A stretch of 64,000 nt of DNA. Origin: an uncultured Sphingomonadaceae bacterium. Its GTDB lineage: Bacteria; Pseudomonadota; Alphaproteobacteria; Sphingomonadales; Sphingomonadaceae. Shown here piece by piece: positions 33,279 through 43,091 of this stretch; within the stretch, counting starts at the first letter, position 1, and each line of letters begins with the position of its first letter. A model generated the notes under the pieces. The model ran no database searches. It was not told the DNA's origin and was given only the letters and a program-made list of their open reading frames with translations. A program made the position numbers and the translations under genes. The DNA is taken from the NCBI GenBank assembly GCA_947501695.1, contig CANMWO010000002.1:496001-560000 (forward strand), read 5' to 3'.

Positions 33279-34616
33279 ATGACCGATCACCAAGCCGCCT
33301 CCAGAGCCTATTTCAAATCACTGCCACAGGCCCGTTACGAGGGACCGGAAAGCACCAATGATTTTGCCTATCGCTACTATGACAAAAACCAGATTGTCAT
33401 GGGCAAAACAATGGAAGAGCAACTCAGACTATCGGTCTGTTTCTGGCATAGTTTCTGCTGGGATGGGTCAGATGTTTTCGGTGCTGGCGGCTTCAACCGG
33501 CCATGGCATCAAATAGATGATCCCAATGCGGCCGCTGCTGCCAAACGCGAGGCGGCCTTTGACCTGTTCAATCTGCTCGACCTTCCCTTTTACAGTTTTC
33601 ACGATGTCGATGTCATGGCCCCCGCGGAAACAGCGCAAGAGCATGTCGCCAGTCTCAATGAAGCGGTCGACCATCTAGAAGAACTTATGGCCAGTTCGGG
33701 CCGGAATTTGCTGTGGGGCACTGCCAATAACTTTTCCCACCCGCGCTATATGGCCGGCGCATCAACCAACCCCGACCCAGAAATAGCTGCCTTTGCTGGC
33801 CTGCAAGTGCGCGAAGCACTGAATGCAACCCACAGACTGGGTGGCGCAAATTACGTGCTCTGGGGTGGCCGCGAAGGTTATGATACGATCCTCAACACCA
33901 ATATCGGTCAGGAGCTGGATCAGCTGGGCAAGTTTCTCACCCTGGTGGTAGAGCATAAACATAAGATCGGCTTTACTGGCGACATATTGATCGAGCCAAA
34001 GCCGCATGAACCGACCAAACACCAATATGATAGCACCGTACAAACCGTACATTCCTTTCTGCAACGCTATGGTCTGGAAGGCGAAGTACGCGTGAATATC
34101 GAAGCCAACCACGCGACACTTGCCGGGCTGAGCTTTGAACATGAAATCGATATGGCCTTTGCGCTGGATATATTCGGATCGCTCGACCTCAACCGCGGTG
34201 ACCCGCAAAATGGCTGGGATACGGATCAATTTCCCAATGATCTGCGCGAAGTCACCCTGATGATGAAATCCATCTTGTCAGCGGGCGGCATGCAAAATGG
34301 CGGGATGAATTTTGACGCCAAGGTCCGCCGCCAGAGCATCTCCGCAGAAGATCTGGCGCAATCTCATATCGGCGCCGTCGACCTGATGGCCCGTGCCCTT
34401 TTAAACGCGGAGGCGATGATTAAAGATGGCCGTCTCGACCAATTCAAGGAACAACGTTACGCAGGCTGGAAAGACGGAATAGGTGCCAAAATGCTGGCTG
34501 GCGATGCCAATCTCGACGACGTGGCGGACTTTGCGCTTAACAGCAGTCATACTCCAGCTCCGGTATCTGGCCGTCAGGAATGGCTCGAAAATGTGGTGAC
34601 GCAGTTGGTTCGTTAA
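33279..34616 (+). CDS. xylA: Xylose isomerase
   Basis: A 445-residue class II xylose isomerase interconverting D-xylose and D-xylulose with two divalent metals. It contains FHDVDVMAPAE (catalytic His/Asp), WGTANNFSHPRYMAGASTNP, the signature WGGREGYDTILNT, IEPKPHEPTKHQYD with metal-binding Glu/Lys, and IEANHATLAGLSFEHE. The start has AAGGAG nine bases upstream. It ends 43 bases before the convergent lactonase gene. Confidence 0.97.
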   Translation: MTDHQAASRAYFKSLPQARYEGPESTNDFAYRYYDKNQIVMGKTMEEQLRLSVCFWHSFCWDGSDVFGAGGFNRPWHQIDDPNAAAAAKREAAFDLFNLLDLPFYSFHDVDVMAPAETAQEHVASLNEAVDHLEELMASSGRNLLWGTANNFSHPRYMAGASTNPDPEIAAFAGLQVREALNATHRLGGANYVLWGGREGYDTILNTNIGQELDQLGKFLTLVVEHKHKIGFTGDILIEPKPHEPTKHQYDSTVQTVHSFLQRYGLEGEVRVNIEANHATLAGLSFEHEIDMAFALDIFGSLDLNRGDPQNGWDTDQFPNDLREVTLMMKSILSAGGMQNGGMNFDAKVRRQSISAEDLAQSHIGAVDLMARALLNAEAMIKDGRLDQFKEQRYAGWKDGIGAKMLAGDANLDDVADFALNSSHTPAPVSGRQEWLENVVTQLVR

Positions 34617-34659
34617 CTGGGGTCGACATCGTACTGAGAGAAGGGAAGCGATGCAGTCT

Positions 34660-35697
34660 CTAGCCGAAGCTAAGACCTTTTACCTTTAACGGTATGCGCG
34701 CCAATCGATCGCTGGAGGTCAAATAAAGCATCGAGCCATCGTCGCCAAAGGCGCAATTGGCCGTTGCCTTCTCTGCCAATATGCGGCCCAATAACTTACC
34801 TGTCGGCGACAGTATCAAAACCCCGCCAGGGCCGGTTGCAAAGATATGCCCAGTCTGTGCCACACACATTCCATCGGGAAGGCCCGGCGCATCCGCTGCC
34901 ACCAAAGGCTGAGCATCGAAGAATAGTCCGCTGTCCGATAAGAGACCATCTGATCCAATGGCGTAGCTTTTCAAAAGCTGTTTTTCGGGATCCGATTGAG
35001 CAACATAGAGCGTGCGTTCATCTGGTGACAGCGCAATACCATTTGGCCGCGTCAAACTTCCATCAATCAAGGTCAGCTTGCCATCTGGCCCGCGCCGGTA
35101 AACACCATTGACGGGCTGTTCTTTGAGCGGAGATTCATCCCCGTCTTGGAGGCCATAGGGTGGATCAGTGAAATAGATTGTACCGTCTTCCGCCTCGACT
35201 AGATCATTGGGGCTATTGAATTTCTTGCCGTCAAACCGGTCTGCTAGAATGACGTCTTCACCGCTTTCTATATTGAAAGCGGTAATTGCCCGTTTGCCGT
35301 GGTTGGCGGTCAAAAGCCGACCATCGCGGGCCATGAGCAAGCCATTGGTACCATCACCTTCGGCGAGCCCCGAAGGCTTGCGAAACACCTCCAATCCCAG
35401 GGCTTCGGACCAGATAAAGGCAGTATTTTGCGGTACGTCGGAAAAATAGAGCCGATCGCGCTTGCTATCCCATGCAGGGCCTTCGGACCACGAGAAACCG
35501 TCGGCCAGCTGTTCCAGTTGCAGGCTGCTGTCGATCACTTCATCCAATCCAGGGTCCAGTCGTTCTACCTTTCCGAACAGCGGCCGGTTTTTCTGCATCG
35601 AAGGTTCTGCAGTCACCTTGTCAGCACAAGCAGAAAGCACCGTTACGCCCATTGCGGCTATGAATATCCTACGATTCACTCTCAAACCCCTGATCAT
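34660..35697 (-). CDS. SMP-30/gluconolactonase family lipoprotein
   Basis: A 345-residue six-bladed beta-propeller lactonase. The N-terminus has a twin-Arg-like/basic start and a lipobox (VTVLSACADK), placing it in the envelope. Family phrases are GPAWDSKRDRLYFSDVPQN, FNSPNDLVEAEDGTIYFTDPPYG and RPNGIALSPDERTLYVAQSD, whose Glu/Asn/Asp residues bind the catalytic metal. It probably hydrolyses glucono- or xylono-lactone in the periplasm. The start ATG overlaps the GH3 stop as ATGA, so it is translationally coupled to the beta-glucosidase. With the gluconokinase and gluconate permease next door it would make gluconate available for the ED pathway. Confidence 0.85.
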   Translation of the reverse strand: MIRGLRVNRRIFIAAMGVTVLSACADKVTAEPSMQKNRPLFGKVERLDPGLDEVIDSSLQLEQLADGFSWSEGPAWDSKRDRLYFSDVPQNTAFIWSEALGLEVFRKPSGLAEGDGTNGLLMARDGRLLTANHGKRAITAFNIESGEDVILADRFDGKKFNSPNDLVEAEDGTIYFTDPPYGLQDGDESPLKEQPVNGVYRRGPDGKLTLIDGSLTRPNGIALSPDERTLYVAQSDPEKQLLKSYAIGSDGLLSDSGLFFDAQPLVAADAPGLPDGMCVAQTGHIFATGPGGVLILSPTGKLLGRILAEKATANCAFGDDGSMLYLTSSDRLARIPLKVKGLSFG

Positions 35698-38060
35698 TTC
35701 ACATCTACTTTTGTCGCCAGCGCGGCCGCTGGAATATCAGTTTTCACAGCATCACTTAGGATAAAACTACTGCGCTGCCTGATGTCCTCAGCAGAGGCCC
35801 CGATCATGATATCAAAGCGCCCAGCCTCCGCGTGCCATTTACCGTCTTTGCCATAATAAGTCAGCTGATCGGACGTCAGAGTGAAGGTTACCGTCCGGCT
35901 CTCGCCTGGTTGCAACATCACCCGTTTAAACCCCCGCAACATCATTTTGGGCTGCGCTTGCCGCGATACTACATCACGCAGATAAAGCTGTGCTGTTTCA
36001 TGACCGACACGTGCGCCCTGATTGACCAGCCTTATCGAGATATCGATGCTGCCGCCCGGTTGCAGTGTCGAGTTACTCAGACCCAAATCGCTCATCTCGA
36101 CGTCGCCGTATGACAGGCCATGACCAAAGGGATATAGCTGGGTAATCGGCAGGTCTTTGAAACGGTTGCTGTCCTTGACCGGATCGGGATCAGCGGGACG
36201 ACCAGCAGGATATTCTCCGTAACTATAAGGCACAGCACCAGTAGTCCGGGGGAACGCAACGGGCAGCTTGCCCCCTGGCGCAACCTTGCCAAAGACAATA
36301 TTGGCTACCGCCGGCCCAGCCTCATTTCCGAGGAGCCACGTCATCAGCATAGCGTCGGCCTTTTCGTGAAGTTCCGGGATGGCGAGCGGGCGTCCTCCGG
36401 TAAGAAGCACGATCACCGGCTTTCCTGTAGCGAAAATCGCTTGGGCTAGCGCACTCTGCGATGATGGCAGGTCGAGCGATGATCGGCTGCGTGCTTCTCC
36501 CGACAGATCATAATCCTCACCGATAACGAGCAGTATGACATCGCTGGTTTTTGCCGCCTTAACAGCTGCAGCAATGCCGCTTTCGTCGGGACTTTGTGGA
36601 GCGGCTCCGGGCGTGAATGTAACAGTTGCACCCTCGGGAGCGCCTGCAGTGATACCATCCAATATGCTAACAACTTCCGCTTTATCGCCACGCGCGCGCC
36701 AGCTTCCTAGCTGGCTTTGCGTATCGGTTGCCATGGCGCCGATCACTGCAATTTTCTGAGCTGTGGCAGCGAGTGGCAAAGCATTATTCTCATTTTTCAA
36801 CAACACCATCGACCGCTCGGCGACTTCCCGTGCCGCTAAAATATGGGCGGCCGAACGAATGTTCGCGGTTTCCGCCGCAACATCATGATAGGACATCGGG
36901 TTATCAAACAGGCCCAATCGTTCTTTCGCAGTCAGTACGTTGCGCACGGCATGGTCTACATGCGCGATCAGGTCCAGGTTTGCCGCCACGGCCTTAGGCA
37001 AGTCATCGGCGTAGACAAGGCTCATCATATCCATGTCGACACCGGCTGATACTGCCAGCGCGCCCGCATCGGCGCGGCTGCCAGCTATGCCGTGGTTGAT
37101 AAGTTCGGCTACGGCATTCCAGTCACTGACCAACATCCCGTCAAAGCCCCATTTGGCCCGTAGCGTGCCGTTGACAAGATCAGCATTGCCCGTTGTTGGC
37201 TGTCCGCCGACATCGTTAAACGCGGTCATATAACTTCCCGTACCAGCCTTCATCGCAGCATAAAATGGCGGCAGATAAATCTCGTGAAGCGCGCGTTCGC
37301 TGATCTCCGCCGAACCATAGTCACGACCGCCCAGCGGCACACCATAGGCGCCAAAATGCTTGGTCGTTGCCATCATCGTCCCGGCACCCTTCAACGAGGT
37401 GCCTTGATAGCCGCGCACTTGCGCCGCTGCCATGATGCTTCCAAGATAGGCATCCTCTCCCGCGCCCTCAACGACCCTGCCCCAGCGCGGATCGCGGGCA
37501 ATGTCTACCATCGGAGCGAAGGTCCAGTGCAAGCCGGAATTGCTAGCTTCCATAGCAGAAATACGTGCTGTCCGTTCCCACTGCTCAGGTTCCCAGCTGG
37601 ACGCAATCGCGATGGGCACGGGGAAAATGGTGCGATAGCCGTGCACGACATCCATCGCGAAGAGCAGTGGAATTTTGAGACGGCTTTCCTCCACCGCCAC
37701 CCTTTGCAATTCGCGTAAAGGCTCCGCGCCTGCCACATGTAAATAGGATCCTGCTCGGCCAGCGCGCACCCGATCCAACTCTTGTGGAGTCAATTTGGAA
37801 TTGAGCGTTTTTGAACGTCCGCCTGCGGCCTGAGTCAATTGTCCGACTTTTTCTTCCAACGTCATTTCACGGAGCAAAGCCTCAACCCGGGCGCTGGCTT
37901 TAGTGGGAATGGCAGCAGGCAGATCCATGACGCTGGCGGTATCAACAACATGGGTCGGAAGCGGTCCAGGGTCCTGATCCTGAGCATGGGCCACTGATAC
38001 CAGTCCAAAAACAATCATGGAAAGAGAAGCTGTCAGTGCGGCAGTGCGGGTGGTTTTCAT
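35694..38060 (-). CDS. GH3 beta-glucosidase (BglX type), secreted
   Basis: Start ATG at 38060, with GGAGAG just upstream; upstream in-frame starts are less likely. The 788-residue enzyme has a signal peptide (LSMIVFGLVSVAHAQ) and a GH3 N-terminal barrel (EEKVGQLTQAAGG, KHFGAYGVPLGGRDY). The nucleophile Asp is in MLVSDWNAV at about residue 311. The GH3 C-terminal sandwich (GDKAEVVSILDGI, VLLTGGRPLAIPELHE, YPFGHGLSYGD) and a fibronectin III-like C-terminus complete it. The pattern is that of periplasmic beta-glucosidases cutting glucose from beta-gluco-oligosaccharides. An operator at 38109-38120 lies upstream; a TTGTCA-N18-TAGAGT promoter overlaps it on this strand. Confidence 0.9.
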   Translation of the reverse strand: MKTTRTAALTASLSMIVFGLVSVAHAQDQDPGPLPTHVVDTASVMDLPAAIPTKASARVEALLREMTLEEKVGQLTQAAGGRSKTLNSKLTPQELDRVRAGRAGSYLHVAGAEPLRELQRVAVEESRLKIPLLFAMDVVHGYRTIFPVPIAIASSWEPEQWERTARISAMEASNSGLHWTFAPMVDIARDPRWGRVVEGAGEDAYLGSIMAAAQVRGYQGTSLKGAGTMMATTKHFGAYGVPLGGRDYGSAEISERALHEIYLPPFYAAMKAGTGSYMTAFNDVGGQPTTGNADLVNGTLRAKWGFDGMLVSDWNAVAELINHGIAGSRADAGALAVSAGVDMDMMSLVYADDLPKAVAANLDLIAHVDHAVRNVLTAKERLGLFDNPMSYHDVAAETANIRSAAHILAAREVAERSMVLLKNENNALPLAATAQKIAVIGAMATDTQSQLGSWRARGDKAEVVSILDGITAGAPEGATVTFTPGAAPQSPDESGIAAAVKAAKTSDVILLVIGEDYDLSGEARSRSSLDLPSSQSALAQAIFATGKPVIVLLTGGRPLAIPELHEKADAMLMTWLLGNEAGPAVANIVFGKVAPGGKLPVAFPRTTGAVPYSYGEYPAGRPADPDPVKDSNRFKDLPITQLYPFGHGLSYGDVEMSDLGLSNSTLQPGGSIDISIRLVNQGARVGHETAQLYLRDVVSRQAQPKMMLRGFKRVMLQPGESRTVTFTLTSDQLTYYGKDGKWHAEAGRFDIMIGASAEDIRQRSSFILSDAVKTDIPAAALATKVDVK

Positions 38061-38108
38061 TTTTCTCTCCGACATTTTTTGGTACTCTAGCCACAATACA
38101 CACATGAT

Positions 38109-38120
38109 GACAACCTTGTC
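38109..38120. promoter_or_regulatory. LacI-type operator between GH3 and gluconokinase genes
   Basis: GACAACCTTGTC between divergent genes. On the minus strand TTGTCA at its end is followed after 18 bases by TAGAGT, a promoter candidate for the GH3-lactonase unit. The site can serve both directions. Confidence 0.75.
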
Positions 38121-38161
38121 ATTAATATCCGTATGATGATAGGTACCGCGAAGGAGGGTGA

Positions 38162-38677
38162 ATGACGGAATTGCGGGAAATGACAGAACTATTGGTCATA
38201 ATGGGCGTGTCCGGCTGCGGAAAATCCACTATTGCATCACAGCTTTGCGAGTTAACGGGATGGACTATGATCGAGGGTGATAGCCTGCACCCTGCCGTCA
38301 ATCGTCAGAAAATGGCAACGGGCGAACCACTTACCAATGATGATCGGATGCCTTGGCTCGATGCCATCGCTGGGTTGGTCAATGAATGTTCAGATGACCC
38401 GGTCGTTCTTGCCTGTTCCAGCTTGGACGAGACTATACGCAACAGGCTGACCAAAGGTGTGGAGCGACCTTGCCGATGGATATTTCTCGAGGTGCCGGAA
38501 GAAGTACTGAAGCTGCGGATGGAAGGCCGCAAAGGTCATTTCATGCCTTCTTCGCTGCTGCAGTCCCAACTGGCTGCACTTGATCCACCAGTGGATGCCA
38601 TAAAGATAGATGGCACATGCTCGCCCATGGCTGTTTGTGAAGCAATATTGGCCGCTTTAGACGAAAGGATAGAGTAG
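38162..38677 (+). CDS. gntK: Gluconokinase
   Basis: A 171-residue GntK-type P-loop kinase phosphorylating gluconate to 6-phosphogluconate, the ED entry point that bypasses zwf. The Walker A is VMGVSGCGKSTIA near residue 15. Other family motifs are EGDSLHPAVNRQKMATGEPLT (gluconate-binding GDxxHPxxNxxKM), DDRMPWL and GHFMPSSLLQSQLAALDPP. AAGGAGG lies five bases before the start. The gene overlaps the 3' end of the convergent gluconate permease gene by 21 bases. Confidence 0.94.
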   Translation: MTELREMTELLVIMGVSGCGKSTIASQLCELTGWTMIEGDSLHPAVNRQKMATGEPLTNDDRMPWLDAIAGLVNECSDDPVVLACSSLDETIRNRLTKGVERPCRWIFLEVPEEVLKLRMEGRKGHFMPSSLLQSQLAALDPPVDAIKIDGTCSPMAVCEAILAALDERIE

Positions 38678-39979
38678 CAGCGCTACGACAAATCCTGTCA
38701 CTCCAGTGAGTGTCGAACTGACGCTCCAACTTTTCAATGTCTCCGCCGTAGTCAGCCCAAAATAGCGATTGATCAGCCAAAAGCCGCTGTCATTTACATG
38801 GCTACAGGCCGTCGCGCCGCCCGCGATCGCTACCGCGACCAGCGCAAGTTGCGGCTGTGTCAGCGCTGCGGCCGAGGCTATGGGGAAGGTCAGGCTGGCC
38901 GCCGTAATCATCGCTGCGGTTGCAGAACCCTGCGCGATCCGAAGCAACAGCGCAATCAGGAATCCGCAAATTATTGGTGCAATACCAAAGGCAAGCGTTG
39001 CATCCGCAAGAGACTGGCCTGCGCCGGTATCGACCAGTACCTGTTTGAAAGCACCGCCAGCACCGGTCACCAATAGCACAACGCCAACTGGTTCCAGCGA
39101 TTTTTCAATCGCATCGCGCAAGGCCGACCGTCCCTCTGCGTCCGCAGGGCGCATCGCGAAAAATGCCATACCACAGGCAATGAGCAAGGCGATGACGGGC
39201 AAACCTGCGGTCTCGATAATGTTACGCAGCAGGCCTTCAGGAAGACCAAGCGGTGCGGCAACCGCACCTGCTATAATCAGAAGCAATGGCAATAGAATGA
39301 GGCCAAGCGCAACTTTGGCAATATGGGAATCGAAACCTTCCCCTGTTTCAACATGGTCGGAAAGCGAAAGCGGTTTACCGGGGGCCAGCCAACCGTTGCG
39401 CAAAGCGATACTGGTATAAATCGGCCCGCCAACCAATGCTGCGGGGATACAGGCGATAACTCCGAATAACATGACCCAGCCGAGATCAACCTGCAATTGC
39501 TGCGCCACAGCAATTGGTCCGGGCGTTGGTGGAATAAAGGCATGCGCCCCTGCCAGCCCGGCCAGAAGCGGCAAACCAAAAGCCAACGGGACCAGCGCAA
39601 ACCTTCGGGCAAAGGCGAGGATGAGCGGAAACAGAATGATAAACGCGACATCGAAAAAAACCGGAATGGCGACGATGACACCAACGGTTCCTAACATCCA
39701 GCGCGTTACCTTCGATCCCGCGCCCCGTGTCACATATCGCGCCAGTGCCGTCACGCCGCCGCCATGCTCAACCAGAACCCCAAACATCGCACCAAGGCCA
39801 ATGACAGCCGCAATCCCCCCAAGTGTTCCGCCCATCCCCTTGGCGACAGCGGCAATGGCATCTGCCGGGGCAAGACCAGCGCCGAGCGCCGCCGCTATTC
39901 CGGCAATGAGCAACGCTGGAAAAGGGTGCATTCTGGCGCGCATTATCAACACAAGCAGCGCTAATATGCTGAGCATCAT
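38657..39979 (-). CDS. GntP-family gluconate permease
   Basis: A 440-residue membrane protein with 12-14 hydrophobic helices of the GntP/GntT family. Characteristic segments are PLILAFARRFALVPLAFGLP, FIPPTPGPIAVAQQLQ, GAGGAFKQVLVDTGAG and SATAAMITAASLTFPIAS, then HVNDSGFWLINRYFGLT. It imports gluconate with protons through the inner membrane. The gene is convergent with gntK and divergent from the Kelch-glycosidase gene, with an operator at 40056-40067 between the two starts. Confidence 0.92.
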   Translation of the reverse strand: MMLSILALLVLIMRARMHPFPALLIAGIAAALGAGLAPADAIAAVAKGMGGTLGGIAAVIGLGAMFGVLVEHGGGVTALARYVTRGAGSKVTRWMLGTVGVIVAIPVFFDVAFIILFPLILAFARRFALVPLAFGLPLLAGLAGAHAFIPPTPGPIAVAQQLQVDLGWVMLFGVIACIPAALVGGPIYTSIALRNGWLAPGKPLSLSDHVETGEGFDSHIAKVALGLILLPLLLIIAGAVAAPLGLPEGLLRNIIETAGLPVIALLIACGMAFFAMRPADAEGRSALRDAIEKSLEPVGVVLLVTGAGGAFKQVLVDTGAGQSLADATLAFGIAPIICGFLIALLLRIAQGSATAAMITAASLTFPIASAAALTQPQLALVAVAIAGGATACSHVNDSGFWLINRYFGLTTAETLKSWSVSSTLTGVTGFVVALLLYPFV

Positions 39980-40055
39980 TGAGAGTAATGCACGATTTTC
40001 AATGATCCAATAAATGGCTTTTATCCCCTCATGCTTGTCTTTAACTTACGAATAT

Positions 40056-40067
40056 GACAACGTTGTA
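40056..40067. promoter_or_regulatory. LacI-type operator between gntP-like and Kelch-glycosidase genes
   Basis: GACAACGTTGTA, one mismatch from the palindrome and embedded in ATGACAACGTTGTAAT. It lies 77 and 85 bases from the two divergent start codons. Confidence 0.7.
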
Positions 40068-40151
40068 ATGGTTAGTTATAGGCAGCAGTGAGATCGCTTG
40101 CAACATGGCTGTTTTTGATCACGAGCCGGCAAATTTCTTTGAGGGAGCCAT

Positions 40152-42953
40152 ATGTCAGCACTATCCAACATTCGCACGGTTATCTTCATCCTGTGCGTGG
40201 TTCTGTTAACGGGCTGCGTGGCATCACGGGATAGAATACAAGCCTCGGGGTGGGAGACTATCTCGGCGCAAAGCACGCCAACGGCGCGTCATGAGGCTGC
40301 TTTGGTCGCTTATAAGGACAAGCTCTATTTGATCGGCGGACGGCGGATCAATCCAGTCGACGTCTATGATCCGGTCACCAAAACGTGGACCGAGAAGTCT
40401 AAAACACCACTCGAAATCCATCATTTTCAGGCGGTCGTTTACGGTGATGCGATCTACATAATCGGCGCGATGACCGGCGGCTGGCCGACCGAAACACCAC
40501 TCGACCGGATCATAATCTATTACCCTGAACAGGACAGGTTTGAATATGGCCCCGTGATCCCGCCTGCCCGCCGCCGCGGTGGGGCCGGCGTGGTGGTCCA
40601 TGATGGCAAATTCTATATGATTGGCGGAATTACCAATGGGCATATGAATGGCTATGTGCCGTGGTTTGACGCATTTGATCCAATGACCGGAAATTGGCGT
40701 ATTTTGCCAGATGCACCGCAAGCCCGCGATCATTTTCAGGCAGCGGTGCTGGACGAAAAACTCTATGCTTTTGCTGGTCGCCGCACCGAATATGCAAAGA
40801 AACTGGGATTCGAACAGACCACAGCCATCGGCGATGTCTTTGATTTTGTCCGTGGCACATGGGTACCGATGAATAGCATCCATTCTATTCCGACCGAGCG
40901 TGCCGGTAACATGGCGCTATCATGGAATGGTCAGATCATCATTGGTGGTGGTGAGAGCGGAGGGCAAGAGACGGCTCATGATGAAGTGCAGGCTTTTGAT
41001 CCTGTTTCCGATCAATGGCGCGCATGGCCATCCCTCAATCGCGGACGCCATGGGTCGGGCTTTGCAGTCATCGGTGACCATGTCTACACTGCATCCGGCT
41101 CAGGAAATCGCGGCGGAGAACCTGAGCTGACCAGTTTAGAGCGGTTGCAGCTGTCACCGACACTCAACCGGTCACCCAAAATTGCGGCTACAAACCGGGC
41201 GCAGCCAGCCATCATGCAGTGGCATAAATTACAGCTATCCTTCGCCGGTCCTGAAACATCGGAAACATCCTTCGACAATCCCTTCACGGATTATCGCCTT
41301 ACCGTTACCTTCACGCATGGAAGCAAAAGCCATGTTGTACGTGGTTTCTATGCCGCCGATGGCAATGCAGCCGAGACAGGCGCGGAGATTGGAAATATCT
41401 GGCAAGTGCGTTTCAGCCCGGGCGAGTTGGGCGAATGGCAGTGGCAAGCGCGACTGGCCAAGGGTAAAAACATCGCGATTAATCCCGATCCGAATGCGGG
41501 TGAAACCATTGCGCTAACAGATGGCAGCGGCAGTTTTTTGGTAACCGCATCCGACAAAACGACGTCGGACTTCCGCAATGCAAATCGCGGTCTATTGGTC
41601 GCCGATAACGGCTATTTTCGTTTCGCACAGTCTGGGCAATATTGGCTTAAAGGCGGTGCAAATAGCCCCGAAAATCTTCTCGGGTACAAAGATTTTGACG
41701 GGACCTATCGTATGGCCGACAATGCTCGCGAAGGTGAATCCGACGCAGGCGGCGGCATCCATACATTCGCCCCGCATCGCAAAGATTGGCAGCCAGGCGA
41801 CCCCAGCTGGCGTGGCGGCAAGGGCAAGGCGCTTATTGGCGCGATCAACTATCTTGCGGCGCAGCGTATGAATGTCGCCTATTTTCTAACCCTCAACATA
41901 TTAGGCGATGGCAAAGACGTCTGGCCCTACCGCGATCCGAAGGGCTTTAACCGCTTTGATGCCAGCAAGCTTGACCAGTGGGAAATCATCTTCGACCATA
42001 TGCAGGCTAAGGGCATATTGCTGCACCTCGTGACACAGGAAACCGAAAATGAGTTAATGCTCGATAATGGGGACACAGGGTTCCAGCGCAAACTCTATCT
42101 GGCAGAACTGATTGCGCGCTTTGGCCATCACAATGCGCTGGTCTGGAATCTCGGTGAAGAAAACGGCCCCGTCCACTGGCGACCTGAGGGTCAGAATGAT
42201 GACCAGCGACGCCAGATGATCCGCTATCTCAAGGCCGCCGATCCTTATCAGCACCCGGTACTGCTGCACACACATAGCGAAGCAGCAGATAAGGACGCGA
42301 TTGCCGGCCCCTTACTGGGTGAACCGGGACTGGACGGCCTTTCGTTTCAAGTGTCGGAACGTGCCACTGTCAACGCAGAAGTGCAGAAGTGGCGCTCTCT
42401 GGCGTCGGCAAAGGGCCGCGAGTGGCTAATCACCATGGATGAAATCGGCAAGTGGGACACTGGCGCGCTGCCTGATTCCCTCGATCCGACAGATCACCAA
42501 AGCTTGCGCCGCCATGCTTTGTGGGGTCATTTGTTAGGCGGCGGCGCCGGTGTTGAATGGTATTTCGGAGCAAAATATCCTGCCAATGACCTCGCATCCG
42601 AAGACTGGCGTTTGCGAGAAAGTCTGTGGAAGCAAACCGCCATCGCTCTTGATTTTTTCAATAACTATTTGCCCTATTGGGATATGCAACCCTGCAATTC
42701 CTCGGTGGATCGGGAAGATGCTTATTGCTTCGGAAAGACGAACCAAGTCTACGCTATATATTTACCCGACGGCGGTAGGACAATCATTGACGTAGGCAAA
42801 GCGACAAAAAGCTATACCATCTCCTTTCACGATCCTGTCTCTGGAAGCACAGTGCAAGGGGAGACGGCAGTTGTCCCCAACAGTGGTAAACTATTGCTCA
42901 CTGCTCCATCGGCAACGACTGGCAAAGACTGGATAGTGCTCATCCAATCGTAG
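40152..42953 (+). CDS. Kelch beta-propeller fused to DUF5060 and TIM-barrel glycosidase, lipoprotein
   Basis: A 933-residue protein with a lipobox (VLLTGCVAS). Residues about 35-330 are a Kelch propeller: repeated blades such as KLYLIGGRRINPVDVYDPVT, KFYMIGGIT and QIIIGGGESGG, followed by W-containing strands. Residues about 350-455 match a DUF5060 beta-sandwich (WHKLQLSF; GLLVADNGYFRFAQ close by). Residues 470-830 form a DUF4038-like/clan A TIM barrel with likely acid/base Glu in WNLGEENG (about 668) and nucleophile candidate in TMDEIGKW (about 763). A short C-terminal beta-sandwich resembling PF12904 follows. It would be an envelope-anchored glycosidase with a binding propeller. The fusion is unusual; the substrate is unknown. 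An operator lies upstream. Confidence 0.75.
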   Translation: MSALSNIRTVIFILCVVLLTGCVASRDRIQASGWETISAQSTPTARHEAALVAYKDKLYLIGGRRINPVDVYDPVTKTWTEKSKTPLEIHHFQAVVYGDAIYIIGAMTGGWPTETPLDRIIIYYPEQDRFEYGPVIPPARRRGGAGVVVHDGKFYMIGGITNGHMNGYVPWFDAFDPMTGNWRILPDAPQARDHFQAAVLDEKLYAFAGRRTEYAKKLGFEQTTAIGDVFDFVRGTWVPMNSIHSIPTERAGNMALSWNGQIIIGGGESGGQETAHDEVQAFDPVSDQWRAWPSLNRGRHGSGFAVIGDHVYTASGSGNRGGEPELTSLERLQLSPTLNRSPKIAATNRAQPAIMQWHKLQLSFAGPETSETSFDNPFTDYRLTVTFTHGSKSHVVRGFYAADGNAAETGAEIGNIWQVRFSPGELGEWQWQARLAKGKNIAINPDPNAGETIALTDGSGSFLVTASDKTTSDFRNANRGLLVADNGYFRFAQSGQYWLKGGANSPENLLGYKDFDGTYRMADNAREGESDAGGGIHTFAPHRKDWQPGDPSWRGGKGKALIGAINYLAAQRMNVAYFLTLNILGDGKDVWPYRDPKGFNRFDASKLDQWEIIFDHMQAKGILLHLVTQETENELMLDNGDTGFQRKLYLAELIARFGHHNALVWNLGEENGPVHWRPEGQNDDQRRQMIRYLKAADPYQHPVLLHTHSEAADKDAIAGPLLGEPGLDGLSFQVSERATVNAEVQKWRSLASAKGREWLITMDEIGKWDTGALPDSLDPTDHQSLRRHALWGHLLGGGAGVEWYFGAKYPANDLASEDWRLRESLWKQTAIALDFFNNYLPYWDMQPCNSSVDREDAYCFGKTNQVYAIYLPDGGRTIIDVGKATKSYTISFHDPVSGSTVQGETAVVPNSGKLLLTAPSATTGKDWIVLIQS

Positions 42954-43091
42954 CGGTGTTGATTTTTTTAAATAATCCGATGTACGGCGCCGGAATGCAA
43001 AACTTGCTAAAGTTCGAGGTAGATCAACTGCAAACTGAGACACTGGAAAAAATAGCATGCTTTCTCAGCACTGTCTCTCGATACCGCTGGG

